Made by a program: the position numbers and the translations under genes
The notes under the pieces: generated by a model
Databases searched by the model: none
What the model saw: the letters and a program-made list of their open reading frames with translations, nothing else
What the model was told of the DNA's origin: nothing
NCBI GenBank assembly: GCA_025060635.1
Contig: JANXBN010000002.1
Span: forward strand, 186,001-250,000
Source of the DNA: Candidatus Kryptonium sp.
GTDB lineage: Bacteria; Bacteroidota; Ignavibacteria; Kryptoniales; Kryptoniaceae
Direction: 5' to 3'
DNA: 64,000 nucleotides
Shown here: one piece after another, positions 36,916-46,523 of the stretch
Layout of the letters: every line of letters begins with the position of its first letter
How positions within the stretch are numbered: the stretch's first letter is position 1

Positions 36916-38036
36916 TGCATAGAATTTTCGTTATATTAAAAAAGGAAATATCGCAGATACGAAGAAATCGCCTTTTTATGGGAATATTGGTAATCGCCCC
37001 AGTAATACAGCTTTTTGTTCTTGGATATGCAGTGACATTTGAGGTCAAAAATATGCCGATTGCGATTTTTGATGAAGATAAAAGTGTGTTAACCCGAAGG
37101 ATAACAGATGCACTTGATTTAACAGAGACATTTGAAGTCATAATGTATCTTGAAAGATTGGAAGAATTAGATGAGGTTCTTAAGAGGGGGAAAGCAAACA
37201 TGATTATAATTTTCAAAGAAGGTTTTGAAGAGAAAATTATAAGGGGAGAAAAAGTTGAACTTCCAATTATAATTGACGGCACGAACGCAAACTCTGCAAC
37301 AATCGCAATGGGCTTTGTGTCAAGTTTTGTAATAGATAAATCCATGAGCATCGTTAGAGATAAAATTTCAAGCATGGGAGTTAAATACATTCCAGTGTGT
37401 GAGCCTGAGATAAGAGTATGGTTTAATCCCGATATGAGATCAACATCTTTTATGATCCCTGGTCTAATAGGAATGATACTTATAACTGTGACATTAATAG
37501 TCACATCCCTGTCAATTGTAAAAGAAAAAGAGCAAGGCACAATTGAACTTTTGCTTGTTACGCCTGTTGAGCCTTATGAGCTTTTGCTTGGGAAAATTTT
37601 ACCTTTTGTTATAATAGGTTTATTTGATGCTGTTATAGTTACACTTGTTGGAAAGTTTTGGTTTCGCGTTCCATTAAGAGGTGATATTTTTTTGCTTTTT
37701 TTATCAACTTTTGTATTTCTTCTAACAACACTTGGACTTGGTATTTTTTCATCGGTGATATCTCGGACTCAGCAACAAGCGTTGATGACCGCTTATTTCT
37801 TTGCTATGCCAAATATAGTTTTATCTGGCTTTGTTTTCCCTGTGGAAAGTATGCCAGCTGTGATAAGGTTTCTCACAAATTTTATACCGTTGAAATATTT
37901 TCTTGTTATTCTTCGTGGAATTTTTCTAAAGGGGGCTGGGATTGAGATTTTGTATCCGCATATTTTAGCCATCCTTTGTTTTGGAGTTGTTATATTTGGT
38001 TTCAGCGTTTTTAGATTCAGAAAGTATATCGGTTAA
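36915..38036 (+). CDS. ABC-2 exporter permease 2
   Basis: A 373-residue paralogue of the first permease. The GTG at 36915 shares one base with the preceding TAG; an upstream in-frame ATG at 36846 lies wholly in the previous gene and is unlikely. Layout: one N-terminal helix (IAPVIQLFVLGYAV), periplasmic domain, five helices with SIVKEKEQGTIELLLVTPV. Together the four genes form a tripartite ABC-2 exporter. The substrate (drug, lipid or polysaccharide) is unknown. Confidence 0.9.
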   Translation: MHRIFVILKKEISQIRRNRLFMGILVIAPVIQLFVLGYAVTFEVKNMPIAIFDEDKSVLTRRITDALDLTETFEVIMYLERLEELDEVLKRGKANMIIIFKEGFEEKIIRGEKVELPIIIDGTNANSATIAMGFVSSFVIDKSMSIVRDKISSMGVKYIPVCEPEIRVWFNPDMRSTSFMIPGLIGMILITVTLIVTSLSIVKEKEQGTIELLLVTPVEPYELLLGKILPFVIIGLFDAVIVTLVGKFWFRVPLRGDIFLLFLSTFVFLLTTLGLGIFSSVISRTQQQALMTAYFFAMPNIVLSGFVFPVESMPAVIRFLTNFIPLKYFLVILRGIFLKGAGIEILYPHILAILCFGVVIFGFSVFRFRKYIG

Positions 38037-38177
38037 AACTACCGAAAAAAGATTTTATAGAAACTCATATTCTAAATTTCGTCTGTGATTACTACTTTGA
38101 AAGAGTAAAAGGGTCCATTTGTTGGAAAGCTTGACTTTGATTTTTGAATTGATTATATTGTGGTAGAATTCAAAATT

Positions 38178-38315
38178 AAGGACAGTTGCCATTGCGACTT
38201 CGTTAAAGGTTTTTATTCTTTGACTAATATGCCTTAACTTCAAAGCAAAAAACGAATGAACACGATATGCGAAACAAGATAGCCTTTAACGTAAGTTCGC
38301 TTGGCAACTGTCCTT
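38178..38315. repeat. Long imperfect inverted repeat over the porU start
   Basis: The left arm (38178-38208) contains AAGGACAGTTGCC then GCGACTTCGTTAAAGG. The right arm (38283-38315) contains CCTTTAACGTAAGTTCGC then GGCAACTGTCCTT. The outer 13 bases match perfectly; the inner part matches with two one-base bulges and one small internal mismatch. The 74-base loop contains the porU ATG (38267) and a smaller CTTTGA/TCAAAG dyad. The right arm codes for the first residues of the signal peptide and is followed by a T-rich run. The rest of the 230-base gap upstream (38037-38177) shows nothing recognisable. It may be an attenuator, an operator or a MITE-like insertion. Confidence 0.6.
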
Positions 38316-41300
38316 TTTTGTTTTTTCTCTGTTTAATTTTATCTGCTCAAATTTCCTTATCCCAAGGCATTTCCGATTTCAAAATCTTATCACAAAACAG
38401 CGAAGAAATTGTCATTGAATACAATCCATATCTTTTTAGAATAGACACCGCAATACACGATAACCAGCAACTTGTTTCATTTTTGTTCTTGAACGCGAGT
38501 TTTGAAAATCCCAAGCCGGGTGAACCTCAGCTTTCTGTAAGACTTTTCCCGATCGCCTTAAAATCTGAAGAGGGAAATTTGATTGATATAATTGAGACCT
38601 CTTATGTGGAGTATGAAAATGTAAAGTTAAAACCATTCCCTAATTTAATTCATGAGAAATTTGCTGGAGTTGAGGATTCAATTTCGTATGTAAAAGTGTT
38701 TGTTTTCAGCGACACTTACAATAAGAGCGTTTATATTCCGGAAAAAATTGTTGAGCTCGGGGATATTGGTAGAGCGAGAAATTACATCGTCTCAAACATC
38801 AAAGTTTATCCGTTACAATATAATCCTGCACTTGGAAGGGTTAGAGTTTATACCAAGATAAAGCTTGTGTTAAAATACGCTCAAAGTGTAAATTCATTTG
38901 CAAATCCTGATAAATTTGATTTAAAGGTTGCTCAAAGCTTTGTTAACCATGAGATAGCGAAGTTCTGGAAAATACAAAGTTTAACTCTTTCAAAGCCAAG
39001 TGCAAGTCAACTTGCAACAGGTGATTGGTATAAGATTCCCGTAACGGAAGAGGGAATCTATAGAATAACCTACGCTGATCTTAGAAATGCAGGCATAAAT
39101 CCTGACAACATTGATCCGAGGACAATAAAAATTTTCAACAATGGTGGTTTCCAACTACCTGAAAATGTTCAAAGTCCAAGACCAACTGGTTTAATTGAAA
39201 ACGCTATTTTCGTTTATGGTCAAGACGATGGTAAGTTTGATCAAGGGGATTATATAATTTTCTACGGCAGAGGCACAAGCGGTTGGAATTACGATCCGGT
39301 AAGTAGAGAATTTTCACATTACACTCACGATTACTCTGATGTCAATTTTTATTTCTTAACATTCGGAGGGACGAGAGGTAAACGAATTGAGATCATTCAA
39401 AGTTTAAATGTCGCTTCTCCATTTAGACCTGAACACACAATAGGACTCTATTTTAGGGATGATTTCAAAATTAATTTAACTGAATCGGGTCGTGATTGGT
39501 TCATGTCTTCTGTTGAAGCGAAATCAGGATTCAATATGGTAAGTTACACGGCGAGGCTTGATGAACTTGTGTTAGGTAAGCCAATTCAGTATAGAGTGCA
39601 GGTTGCTTCCAGATCAGCTTCGCGAAATTGGTTTGTCGTGAGAGAGGGGGACACCGATCTTGGTGTTATTGAACTTGGAACTGTTGTTTTATCTGGAATA
39701 TCTTCACTGCTTGATTTTTATGCTGTTAAATCAGGTCCAAGGAAGTTCATTTACAATGGAGATCTTAGAGATTCACGAAGCAACTTGAAATTTTATTTCA
39801 ATTGGATCGGTGAAGCTGTGGCTGGTTATGTTGATTGGTTTGAGATAATTTATCCAAGAAGGTTCAGAGCGGTGAATGATTATATCGCTTTTTATTCTTA
39901 CGACACAACCGCAGTTGTGGAATATAAAATTTCAGGTTTTTCATCAAACGATATAAGTTTCTTTGATGTCACTGATTTTTCAAATGTTAAGATGATTTCA
40001 GGGAATATCAACGCAGGTGAGTTCGTTTTTCAGGTTTCACAGCGAAGGGGCGAAATTAAACGATTTATAGGGGTTGGAACTAATGGATATAAAAAAGTTT
40101 CAAGGATTGAGAAGGTTAAAAACACGAATTTGCGCGGGGAAATTGAAGGTGCTGATTGGGTCGTGATTTCCCATTCTGATTTCATTGAACAAGCAAGAAG
40201 GTTAGCCAACTTTAGAGAGAGAAAGGACTCTTTGAAAACGCTTGTGATAGATGTTGAGAACATTTACAATGAGTTTTCGTGCGGAATTTTAGATCCAGTT
40301 GCCATAAGGGATTTTTTAAAATACGCTTTTGATAGATGGAACAGAAAACCTTTTTATGTTTTGTTGTTTGGCGATGGTGATTATGATTACAGAAATGTTG
40401 AAGTTGCTGACAAAAATTGGATTCCAGCTTATGAAAGTAAAGAGGGATTGCAACAGATTTTAACTTATACTTCAGATGATTTCTTCGTTCTTTTAACTCC
40501 AGATGTTTATATAGATATGGCGATAGGTCGTTTGCCCGTCCAAACATTAGATGAAGCTGAAACCGTTGTGAATAAAATAATTCAGTATGAAACCAGTAAT
40601 GATTTCGGATTGTGGAGGAATACAACTTTATTTGTTGCGGATGACGGTTTAGTCGCTGGAGGAATGACGGATGGATTAATTCATACTATTCAATCTGAAG
40701 TGCTTGCTAATTATTATACTCCCGATTTCATCAACAAGCGGAAACTTTATTTAGTTGCTTATCCAACGGTTTATACTTCAGTTGGAAGGCGAAAACCAGA
40801 ATCATCGCAAGCACTTGTTGATTTTATAAATCGTGGTGTCGCTATTGTAAATTGGATAGGGCATGGGAATCCATATGTTTGGGCTCATGAGAGAGTTTTT
40901 GAAATCGGTTATACTATCCAAAACCTCAAAAATGGTAAAAGGTTGCCTTTCATAATAGCAGCTACCTGTGACTTCGGTCGTTTTGACAATCCAAAATCGC
41001 AAAGCTCGAGCGAGATTCTAATGACACTTAAAAATGGGGGCGCTATCGGTGTTCTATCGTCGGCAAGGTTGGTCTATTCAAATGAAAATGCAGCTTTTAA
41101 TTACAAGTTTTTTGAAGAGTTGTTCAAATGGAGTGATGAATTTAAAACATCGCGCATCGGTGAAGCAATGTTTAGAGTTAAGCAGTACTATGCTCAATTG
41201 AATGATAGAAAATTTATCTTGTTTGCAGATCCGGCGATACGCCTCGTCATACCAAGATATTCAGCGTCAATTGATACCATAAATGGACTTAAGACAGATC

Positions 41301-42322
41301 ATATTGTTCAACTTAAAGCACTTGGAAAAGCGAATTTCTCTGGAAAAGTAAGTAAAAATGCAGGGACTGATTTGAATTTATCGGGCAAGGTTGAATTTAT
41401 CTTATTTGATGCTCAAAGGAATTTAAACTATGTAGATGAGATTGGTATGAACTTTAGTTTTGTTGATCAAGGAAACTTGCTTTTCAAGGGCGAGTATTCG
41501 TTGAGAAATGGAAAATTTAATGGTTCGTTTGTTCTTCCAAAGGATATATCTTTTTCAAACGAAAAAGCTAAGGCAATTGCTTATTTTTACGGAAACCAAA
41601 TAGATGGGGTTGGTTTCACGACAAACATAATAGTCAATGGTATTGATTCAAGCTTCGTCGCTGATTTCAAAGGGCCTGAAATTGATATCTATCTTAATAA
41701 CACTGGATTTAAATCAGGTGATATTGTTTCAAATGAGCCTACATTGATAGTTGAGATATTTGATGAGAGCGGTGTTAATGTGTCAACATCTGCGATTGGA
41801 CACAGAATTGAGGCATTTATTGATGATGATCAAACAGGAATTGATCTTTCTGAATTATATAAAACGAAGCTTGATGATTATAGAAGAGGTGAGATCGTTT
41901 ACAAACTTCCAAGGTTATCGCCCGGAAAACATACGCTAAAAGTTAGAGCGTGGGATGTTTTCAATAATTCATCTGTAAAGGAGGTGGAATTTAAAGTCGC
42001 TGAATCTGATGAGTTTGCAATATACAATGTTTTCAATTATCCGAATCCTTTGAAAGATAAAACTTATTTCACATTTCAAAAGGTTGCAACTTCTGAAGAT
42101 ACACCTGTTGATGTTGAGATAAAAATTTATACTTTGGCGGGGAAATTGATAAGTAAAATTGAAAGATATGGTTTAACTGGGAATTTCATTGCAATTGAGT
42201 GGGATGGCAGGGATATAGATGGCGATGAGATAGCGAACGGAGTTTATATTTATAAATTGATTGTTAAAACTTTTGATGGGAAAAAAGCTGAATCACTCGG
42301 AAAGATCGTTGTGATGAGATAA
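38267..42322 (+). CDS. porU: Type IX secretion signal peptidase/sortase PorU
   Basis: A 1351-residue gingipain-family (C25) cysteine peptidase. In type IX secretion PorU cuts the C-terminal sorting signal from cargo at the cell surface and attaches cargo to lipopolysaccharide. A signal peptide covers about residues 1-33 (LCLILSAQISLSQG). After a long N-terminal beta region comes the C25 domain (about 640-1005) with the catalytic pair H866 (NWIGHGNPYVW) and C901 (AATCDFGRFDN), 35 residues apart as in gingipains. The C-terminus (about 1250-1351) is FlgD-like, WDGRDIDGDEIANGVYIYKL. It is followed by porV, its known partner. Confidence 0.93.
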   Translation: MRNKIAFNVSSLGNCPFLFFLCLILSAQISLSQGISDFKILSQNSEEIVIEYNPYLFRIDTAIHDNQQLVSFLFLNASFENPKPGEPQLSVRLFPIALKSEEGNLIDIIETSYVEYENVKLKPFPNLIHEKFAGVEDSISYVKVFVFSDTYNKSVYIPEKIVELGDIGRARNYIVSNIKVYPLQYNPALGRVRVYTKIKLVLKYAQSVNSFANPDKFDLKVAQSFVNHEIAKFWKIQSLTLSKPSASQLATGDWYKIPVTEEGIYRITYADLRNAGINPDNIDPRTIKIFNNGGFQLPENVQSPRPTGLIENAIFVYGQDDGKFDQGDYIIFYGRGTSGWNYDPVSREFSHYTHDYSDVNFYFLTFGGTRGKRIEIIQSLNVASPFRPEHTIGLYFRDDFKINLTESGRDWFMSSVEAKSGFNMVSYTARLDELVLGKPIQYRVQVASRSASRNWFVVREGDTDLGVIELGTVVLSGISSLLDFYAVKSGPRKFIYNGDLRDSRSNLKFYFNWIGEAVAGYVDWFEIIYPRRFRAVNDYIAFYSYDTTAVVEYKISGFSSNDISFFDVTDFSNVKMISGNINAGEFVFQVSQRRGEIKRFIGVGTNGYKKVSRIEKVKNTNLRGEIEGADWVVISHSDFIEQARRLANFRERKDSLKTLVIDVENIYNEFSCGILDPVAIRDFLKYAFDRWNRKPFYVLLFGDGDYDYRNVEVADKNWIPAYESKEGLQQILTYTSDDFFVLLTPDVYIDMAIGRLPVQTLDEAETVVNKIIQYETSNDFGLWRNTTLFVADDGLVAGGMTDGLIHTIQSEVLANYYTPDFINKRKLYLVAYPTVYTSVGRRKPESSQALVDFINRGVAIVNWIGHGNPYVWAHERVFEIGYTIQNLKNGKRLPFIIAATCDFGRFDNPKSQSSSEILMTLKNGGAIGVLSSARLVYSNENAAFNYKFFEELFKWSDEFKTSRIGEAMFRVKQYYAQLNDRKFILFADPAIRLVIPRYSASIDTINGLKTDHIVQLKALGKANFSGKVSKNAGTDLNLSGKVEFILFDAQRNLNYVDEIGMNFSFVDQGNLLFKGEYSLRNGKFNGSFVLPKDISFSNEKAKAIAYFYGNQIDGVGFTTNIIVNGIDSSFVADFKGPEIDIYLNNTGFKSGDIVSNEPTLIVEIFDESGVNVSTSAIGHRIEAFIDDDQTGIDLSELYKTKLDDYRRGEIVYKLPRLSPGKHTLKVRAWDVFNNSSVKEVEFKVAESDEFAIYNVFNYPNPLKDKTYFTFQKVATSEDTPVDVEIKIYTLAGKLISKIERYGLTGNFIAIEWDGRDIDGDEIANGVYIYKLIVKTFDGKKAESLGKIVVMR

Positions 42323-42323
42323 A

Positions 42324-42353
42324 TTTGTTTTTCGTAAAAATTTTTTATATTTA
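42324..42353 (+). promoter_or_regulatory. Candidate Bacteroidota-type promoter of porV
   Basis: TTTG (42324-42327), 18 bases, TATATTTA (42346-42353) resembles the Bacteroidota -33 TTTG / -7 TAnnTTTG promoter at 7 of 8 positions of the -7 box. An 18-base spacer is slightly shorter than usual. It lies just after the porU stop and would give porV its own transcript with a leader of about 85 bases. That leader holds a weak stem (CGATCAAA with TTTGAGATCG). Confidence 0.35.
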
Positions 42354-42444
42354 AAAAACAAAAACAAAAGGACGACGACAAGCGATCAAATAGTTACCGC
42401 TTTGAGATCGTTTGTAAAAACCAAAACTCAGGAGGTAAAAAATT

Positions 42445-43536
42445 ATGTTGTTTAAAAAAGGCGCTATCCTTGGATTGAGCATCCTGTTGGTCTTTGCATC
42501 ATTTCATAGTTTGGTTTATGCGCAAGGTGGGGATGCAGCAGTTCCATTTCTCTTGATTGCTCCCGATTCGCGTGCCGGTGCTATGGGTGAGACAGGCGTT
42601 GCGCTTGCGGATAATGCGAATGCAATTTTTTGGAATCCAGCTGGCTTGGCATTTCAGAGAGGGACTGAAATAACTTTCACACACGCAAAATGGCTTCCTC
42701 AATTTAGTTCAGATCTTTCCTACGAATATTTAAGTGCAAAACATTATCTTAGCGTCATTGACGCTACAATTGGAGCAAACATAACTTTCTTTAATCTTGG
42801 ATCTTTTGAGAGAAGAGACGAAAACAACACCTATCTTGGGACTTTTAAAGCTTTTGAATATGCAGTCACTCTTGCATACGCGATGAAATTAACACAATCT
42901 TTAGGGTTTGGTTTAAATTTAAGATATATCCATAGCCAGCTTGCTCCATTCGGAACTGCAGAAGAGCAAGGTAGAGGAGTTGCTAATGGTGTTAGCTTTG
43001 ATATAGGATTTCTTTTTAGAGAGTATATCTTCGGTAGAAGGGTAAGCGCTGGGTTTAATCTTTCAAATCTTGGACCCATGATACATTACATTGATAGAGA
43101 ACAAGCAGATCCATTGCCCACACATTTAAGAGTTGGTTTCGCTTTTGATATAATTCAAACAAAGTATAATAATTTAACCGCAACTGTTGATTTTGGAAGA
43201 GTCCTCGTTAGAAGATATCCTGGGGAAAATAGGAAGCCAGATCCTTTGCCCAAATCCTTGATCACTGCTTGGGGTGAGCATGCGAGTTTGAGGAAAGTAA
43301 CAATAGGAACTGGGGTTGAATACTGGTATGGAAGCCCAAGGCTTATCGCTCTAAGAGCTGGATATTTCTATGAATCTCCACGCGCTGGAGGAAGAAGATT
43401 TGCAACTTTTGGAGCTGGAGTAAGATACAGCATTGTGGGGGTTGATTTTAGCTACATTTCAACCTTTGAAGAAAATCATCCACTTGCCAATACTCTTCGT
43501 TTCACGATTTCACTAAACTTCGGTAGTAAAGAATAG
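42445..43536 (+). CDS. porV: Type IX secretion outer-membrane protein PorV
   Basis: A 363-residue outer-membrane barrel of the FadL-like PorV/PorQ family. In type IX secretion PorV collects cargo from the SprA channel and delivers it to PorU. Signal peptide about 1-26. The opening PFLLIAPDSRAGAMGETGVALADNANAIFWNPAGLAF is divided here as PDSRAGAMGETGVA and NAIFWNPAGLAF, the PorV/Q signature. Barrel strands run to the end, LRFTISLNFG. A strong site AGGAGGTAA (42430-42438) precedes the ATG. It is followed by a terminator. Confidence 0.93.
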   Translation: MLFKKGAILGLSILLVFASFHSLVYAQGGDAAVPFLLIAPDSRAGAMGETGVALADNANAIFWNPAGLAFQRGTEITFTHAKWLPQFSSDLSYEYLSAKHYLSVIDATIGANITFFNLGSFERRDENNTYLGTFKAFEYAVTLAYAMKLTQSLGFGLNLRYIHSQLAPFGTAEEQGRGVANGVSFDIGFLFREYIFGRRVSAGFNLSNLGPMIHYIDREQADPLPTHLRVGFAFDIIQTKYNNLTATVDFGRVLVRRYPGENRKPDPLPKSLITAWGEHASLRKVTIGTGVEYWYGSPRLIALRAGYFYESPRAGGRRFATFGAGVRYSIVGVDFSYISTFEENHPLANTLRFTISLNFGSKE

Positions 43537-43540
43537 TCCT

Positions 43541-43570
43541 AAAAAGGGCGAGGTAACTCGCCCTTTTTTT
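43541..43570 (+). terminator. Rho-independent terminator after porV
   Basis: AAAAAGGGCGAG, loop GTAA, CTCGCCCTTTTT and a further T run. The stem is GC-rich and starts 4 bases after the porV stop (43536). Confidence 0.92.
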
Positions 43571-43592
43571 TAAAATAATTTTCTTCTGCGAA

Positions 43593-46523
43593 ATGAGGAT
43601 AATCTTTATATTTTTAATTACTTTGATCTTGGGGTCTACTTTTCTATTTTCACAAGCACAGCGAAGTTATAGGGTTCTTGCGGTGATGGTGGAGTTTCAG
43701 GAAGATAACGATCCTTTGACAAGTGGAAATGGAAAATTTAATTTAAGCTTCCCCTCGCGCAAGATCATAGATCCTCCACCTCACGATAAGAAGTATTTCA
43801 CGGCTCATCTCCAGTTTTTAAAAAACTATTTTTCAAAGTTTTCTATAAACATTGAATACGAAATCATTGATTCAGTTATCACTTTGCCAAAGCAAATGCG
43901 ACATTACTCACCGCCACAAGATTCGGGGCTTGAACGAATTTTAATGCTTGTTTATGACACATGGAAAATTGTTAAAGATTCTCAAGTCAGGACGAGATAT
44001 CCACTTTCTTCGTATGATTGTTATATCATTTTTCACGCTGGTGTTGGAAGAGACATAAATTTATCTGCAGAGTACGGTTATAATCCAACGCCATTTGATA
44101 TACCTTCGCTATTTGTAAATCAAGATTCAATAACTGCGTTCTTGAGAAAAAGAGGGATAACAGAAGGTTTTGAAGTGAAAAATTCAATTATTCTCCCCGA
44201 AACGGAATCAAGATACATTCAAAGCATAACTGGCGAAAGATTACTTCAAATTGGGCTAAATGGCTTGCTTGTTTCAAACTTTGCTAGCTTTCTTGGATTG
44301 CCAGATCTATTTGATACGAAAACTGGAAGGTCAAGAATTGGAAGATTTGGGTTGATGGATGGACCAGGAATTTTCTCATATCGTGGGCTCTTGCCACCAG
44401 AACCATCAGCGTGGGAAAAAATAAAACTTGGAATATGTCAACCTGTTGAAGTAAAGAACTTTAAAGACACAACTATTTCTGTTTCGGCTTTTCAATTCAA
44501 CCGGAACAATGCAATTTACAAAATACCGATCAACGCAAAAGAATATTTTCTAATTGAGAACCGAAATCGTGATGTTTTTAACGACGGTGTCAGATTGAAA
44601 TTTTATTGGCGTGATTCAACGGGAGAAAAAATAATTGAAAGGATCTTTACAAGAGATCAAACTGGATTTAATTATTTTGATGTTGATTCTGTCTACGGTG
44701 TTTTGATTGATGTTGACGAGCCAGATTGGGCTTTGCCTGGTTCGGGAATTTTAATCTGGTATATTGACGAAAATGTGATTGATGAAAATTTGAAAACAAA
44801 TTCAATCAATAATGATGTGAAACGGCTTGGCGTGAAGCTCGTTGAAGCAGATGGACCACAGGTGATTTTTGGCGATGAGATCGGCTGGGAATTTGATATG
44901 TGGTTCCGTGGAAATTCGGCACCTACTTATAGAAACGAATTTTCCATAAGCGCATACCCTTGGAATCCAACCAACAATTTATCAAACTTCAATTTTAAAA
45001 TTTACGATTTCAGCTTGCCATCACCTCTAATGACATTTAAACTTGGGATATCTGATTCACTAATTCTTTCAACTTCAACCTTTCCAAAACGAGCACCTGG
45101 ATTATCGGAAAGATCTTTTATTACAATTGCAAACATAGCTAACGATTCTCAAAGTGAGATAATTTTAAACTCAGCATCTGGAATTTTTGCTTTCAATTTT
45201 AATGGGGCATCTTTAACATTAAACGAAAGTGGATATTACTCAAACATTAAAAGCGATTTCGCTTGTGCTGTGTTTGATGTTGAGGGTGATGGAATTGGGG
45301 ATGTGATAGGAATTGATGGTAGAAGAGTTTATGCTCTCAGGACAAATGATTTTAATTTTGACGGTTTCGCTGATGTCGTGTGGAGCTTTAGCAACGAGGT
45401 TTCAATTTCAACGCCACCTGCGATTTTTCAAAATAAAATAGCTTTTGGTGATAGCAGTGGAAATCTTGTCATTTTAAACAAAAATGGGACATTAAATAAG
45501 AAAATAAAAATAGCGGATGATCTGATCGTTTCTTTAATTGTAAGCGATTCAATGTGGGTTGCGGTTTCAAAACGGAAAATAAAGACGGAAATGAACGAAT
45601 GGAACTTCAATGTTAATTTTATCTCTTCTGCTGGAATTGATCTGAAAAGAAATGGTCTGATTGAAATAGTCGTAGGTTTTTCTGAAAGCGGAGATGTAAT
45701 CATACTTAATACGGTGACCGGTGAAGTTAGACAAGCGAAAGTTCATCCTTTGCCAAGAACTTACAGTAGCCCAGCGATCGCCGATCTAAATCTTGATGGT
45801 TTTCCTGATATTGTTATAACTTCTGGAAATAAAATTTGGGCTTTTAATCACTTTGGATCAACGCTTGTAAACTTTCCGATAGAGGTTAAAAATGTAAGCA
45901 GTTTATCATCTCCTGTTATTGTTAATTTCGTTGGTGATACTTTACCAGAGATAATCGTTGGAACCGATGTGGGATTGATTTATGCTTTTGATGTATATGG
46001 CAAGGTAGTTTCTATGTTTCCAATTTCTATAAGTAATTCGTGTCTTTCATCCCCGGCAGTTTATTATGAAAGCAACATAGTTTATTTACTTGCCCCAAGT
46101 ATAGATGGATATCTTTATGCGTGGATTGTGAAGCCTAATACATATTCAGTCAACATCTTGTGGTCAAGCTATTTGCGCGACGAAAAACATTCAAACTATT
46201 CTTCAAAGTCTTTTGAGTTAACTTCATTTCCTTCTATGAAAATTCTTGATGATAAAGTAGTTTACAACTGGCCGAACCCAGTTTATGATGATTTCACTCA
46301 TATTCGTGTTAAAACATTTAGGGACGCAAGAGTAAACATCAAGATTTTTGATGTCGCTGGTTTTAAAGTTGATGAGATCAACACGAGCGTAAGCGCAAAC
46401 TTTGAATCAGACATAAAGTGGAGTGTAAAAAATGTTCAGCCGGGCATTTACTATGCAAGAGTTGAAGCAATCGCCGATGGAAGAAGCGAGGTAAAAATAA
46501 TAAAAATTGCAGTGGTGAGATGA
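43593..46523 (+). CDS. Secreted M6-like pseudopeptidase with FG-GAP repeats and type IX tail
   Basis: A 976-residue exported protein. Signal peptide about 1-21. Residues about 25-480 follow the M6 (immune inhibitor A-like) fold: RVLAVMVEFQ, DKKYFTAHLQFLKNYF, then LGLPDLFDTKTG and SAWEKIKLG. Where M6 enzymes have HEFGH directly before LGLPDLYD, this protein has S228-N-F-A-S232, so all three catalytic/zinc positions are lost. Four or more VCBS/FG-GAP-like blades follow (for example DVEGDGIGDVIGIDG and DLNLDGFPDIVITSG). The end (NWPNPVYDDF to IYYARVEA) is a type IX sorting domain. It is presumably displayed at the cell surface as a binding protein. It overlaps the next gene (ATGA). Confidence 0.85.
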   Translation: MRIIFIFLITLILGSTFLFSQAQRSYRVLAVMVEFQEDNDPLTSGNGKFNLSFPSRKIIDPPPHDKKYFTAHLQFLKNYFSKFSINIEYEIIDSVITLPKQMRHYSPPQDSGLERILMLVYDTWKIVKDSQVRTRYPLSSYDCYIIFHAGVGRDINLSAEYGYNPTPFDIPSLFVNQDSITAFLRKRGITEGFEVKNSIILPETESRYIQSITGERLLQIGLNGLLVSNFASFLGLPDLFDTKTGRSRIGRFGLMDGPGIFSYRGLLPPEPSAWEKIKLGICQPVEVKNFKDTTISVSAFQFNRNNAIYKIPINAKEYFLIENRNRDVFNDGVRLKFYWRDSTGEKIIERIFTRDQTGFNYFDVDSVYGVLIDVDEPDWALPGSGILIWYIDENVIDENLKTNSINNDVKRLGVKLVEADGPQVIFGDEIGWEFDMWFRGNSAPTYRNEFSISAYPWNPTNNLSNFNFKIYDFSLPSPLMTFKLGISDSLILSTSTFPKRAPGLSERSFITIANIANDSQSEIILNSASGIFAFNFNGASLTLNESGYYSNIKSDFACAVFDVEGDGIGDVIGIDGRRVYALRTNDFNFDGFADVVWSFSNEVSISTPPAIFQNKIAFGDSSGNLVILNKNGTLNKKIKIADDLIVSLIVSDSMWVAVSKRKIKTEMNEWNFNVNFISSAGIDLKRNGLIEIVVGFSESGDVIILNTVTGEVRQAKVHPLPRTYSSPAIADLNLDGFPDIVITSGNKIWAFNHFGSTLVNFPIEVKNVSSLSSPVIVNFVGDTLPEIIVGTDVGLIYAFDVYGKVVSMFPISISNSCLSSPAVYYESNIVYLLAPSIDGYLYAWIVKPNTYSVNILWSSYLRDEKHSNYSSKSFELTSFPSMKILDDKVVYNWPNPVYDDFTHIRVKTFRDARVNIKIFDVAGFKVDEINTSVSANFESDIKWSVKNVQPGIYYARVEAIADGRSEVKIIKIAVVR

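Noticed and set aside
36854-37540. Antisense open frame of 228 codons opposite the second ABC permease
   Set aside because: It is fully opposite a well-supported permease with intact motifs, has no ribosome site and reads as low-complexity Ser/Ile-rich sequence typical of a shadow frame.
38055-38243. Antisense 62-codon frame in the gap before porU
   Set aside because: No recognisable motif or ribosome site, and part of it is the left arm of the inverted repeat. It could be a transposase scrap, but nothing supports that.
38178-38328. Ordinary intrinsic terminator for the ABC exporter operon
   Set aside because: The hairpin is followed by a T-rich run, but the 74-base loop holds the porU start and the T run encodes Phe/Leu codons of the signal peptide. 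A simple terminator is therefore unlikely.
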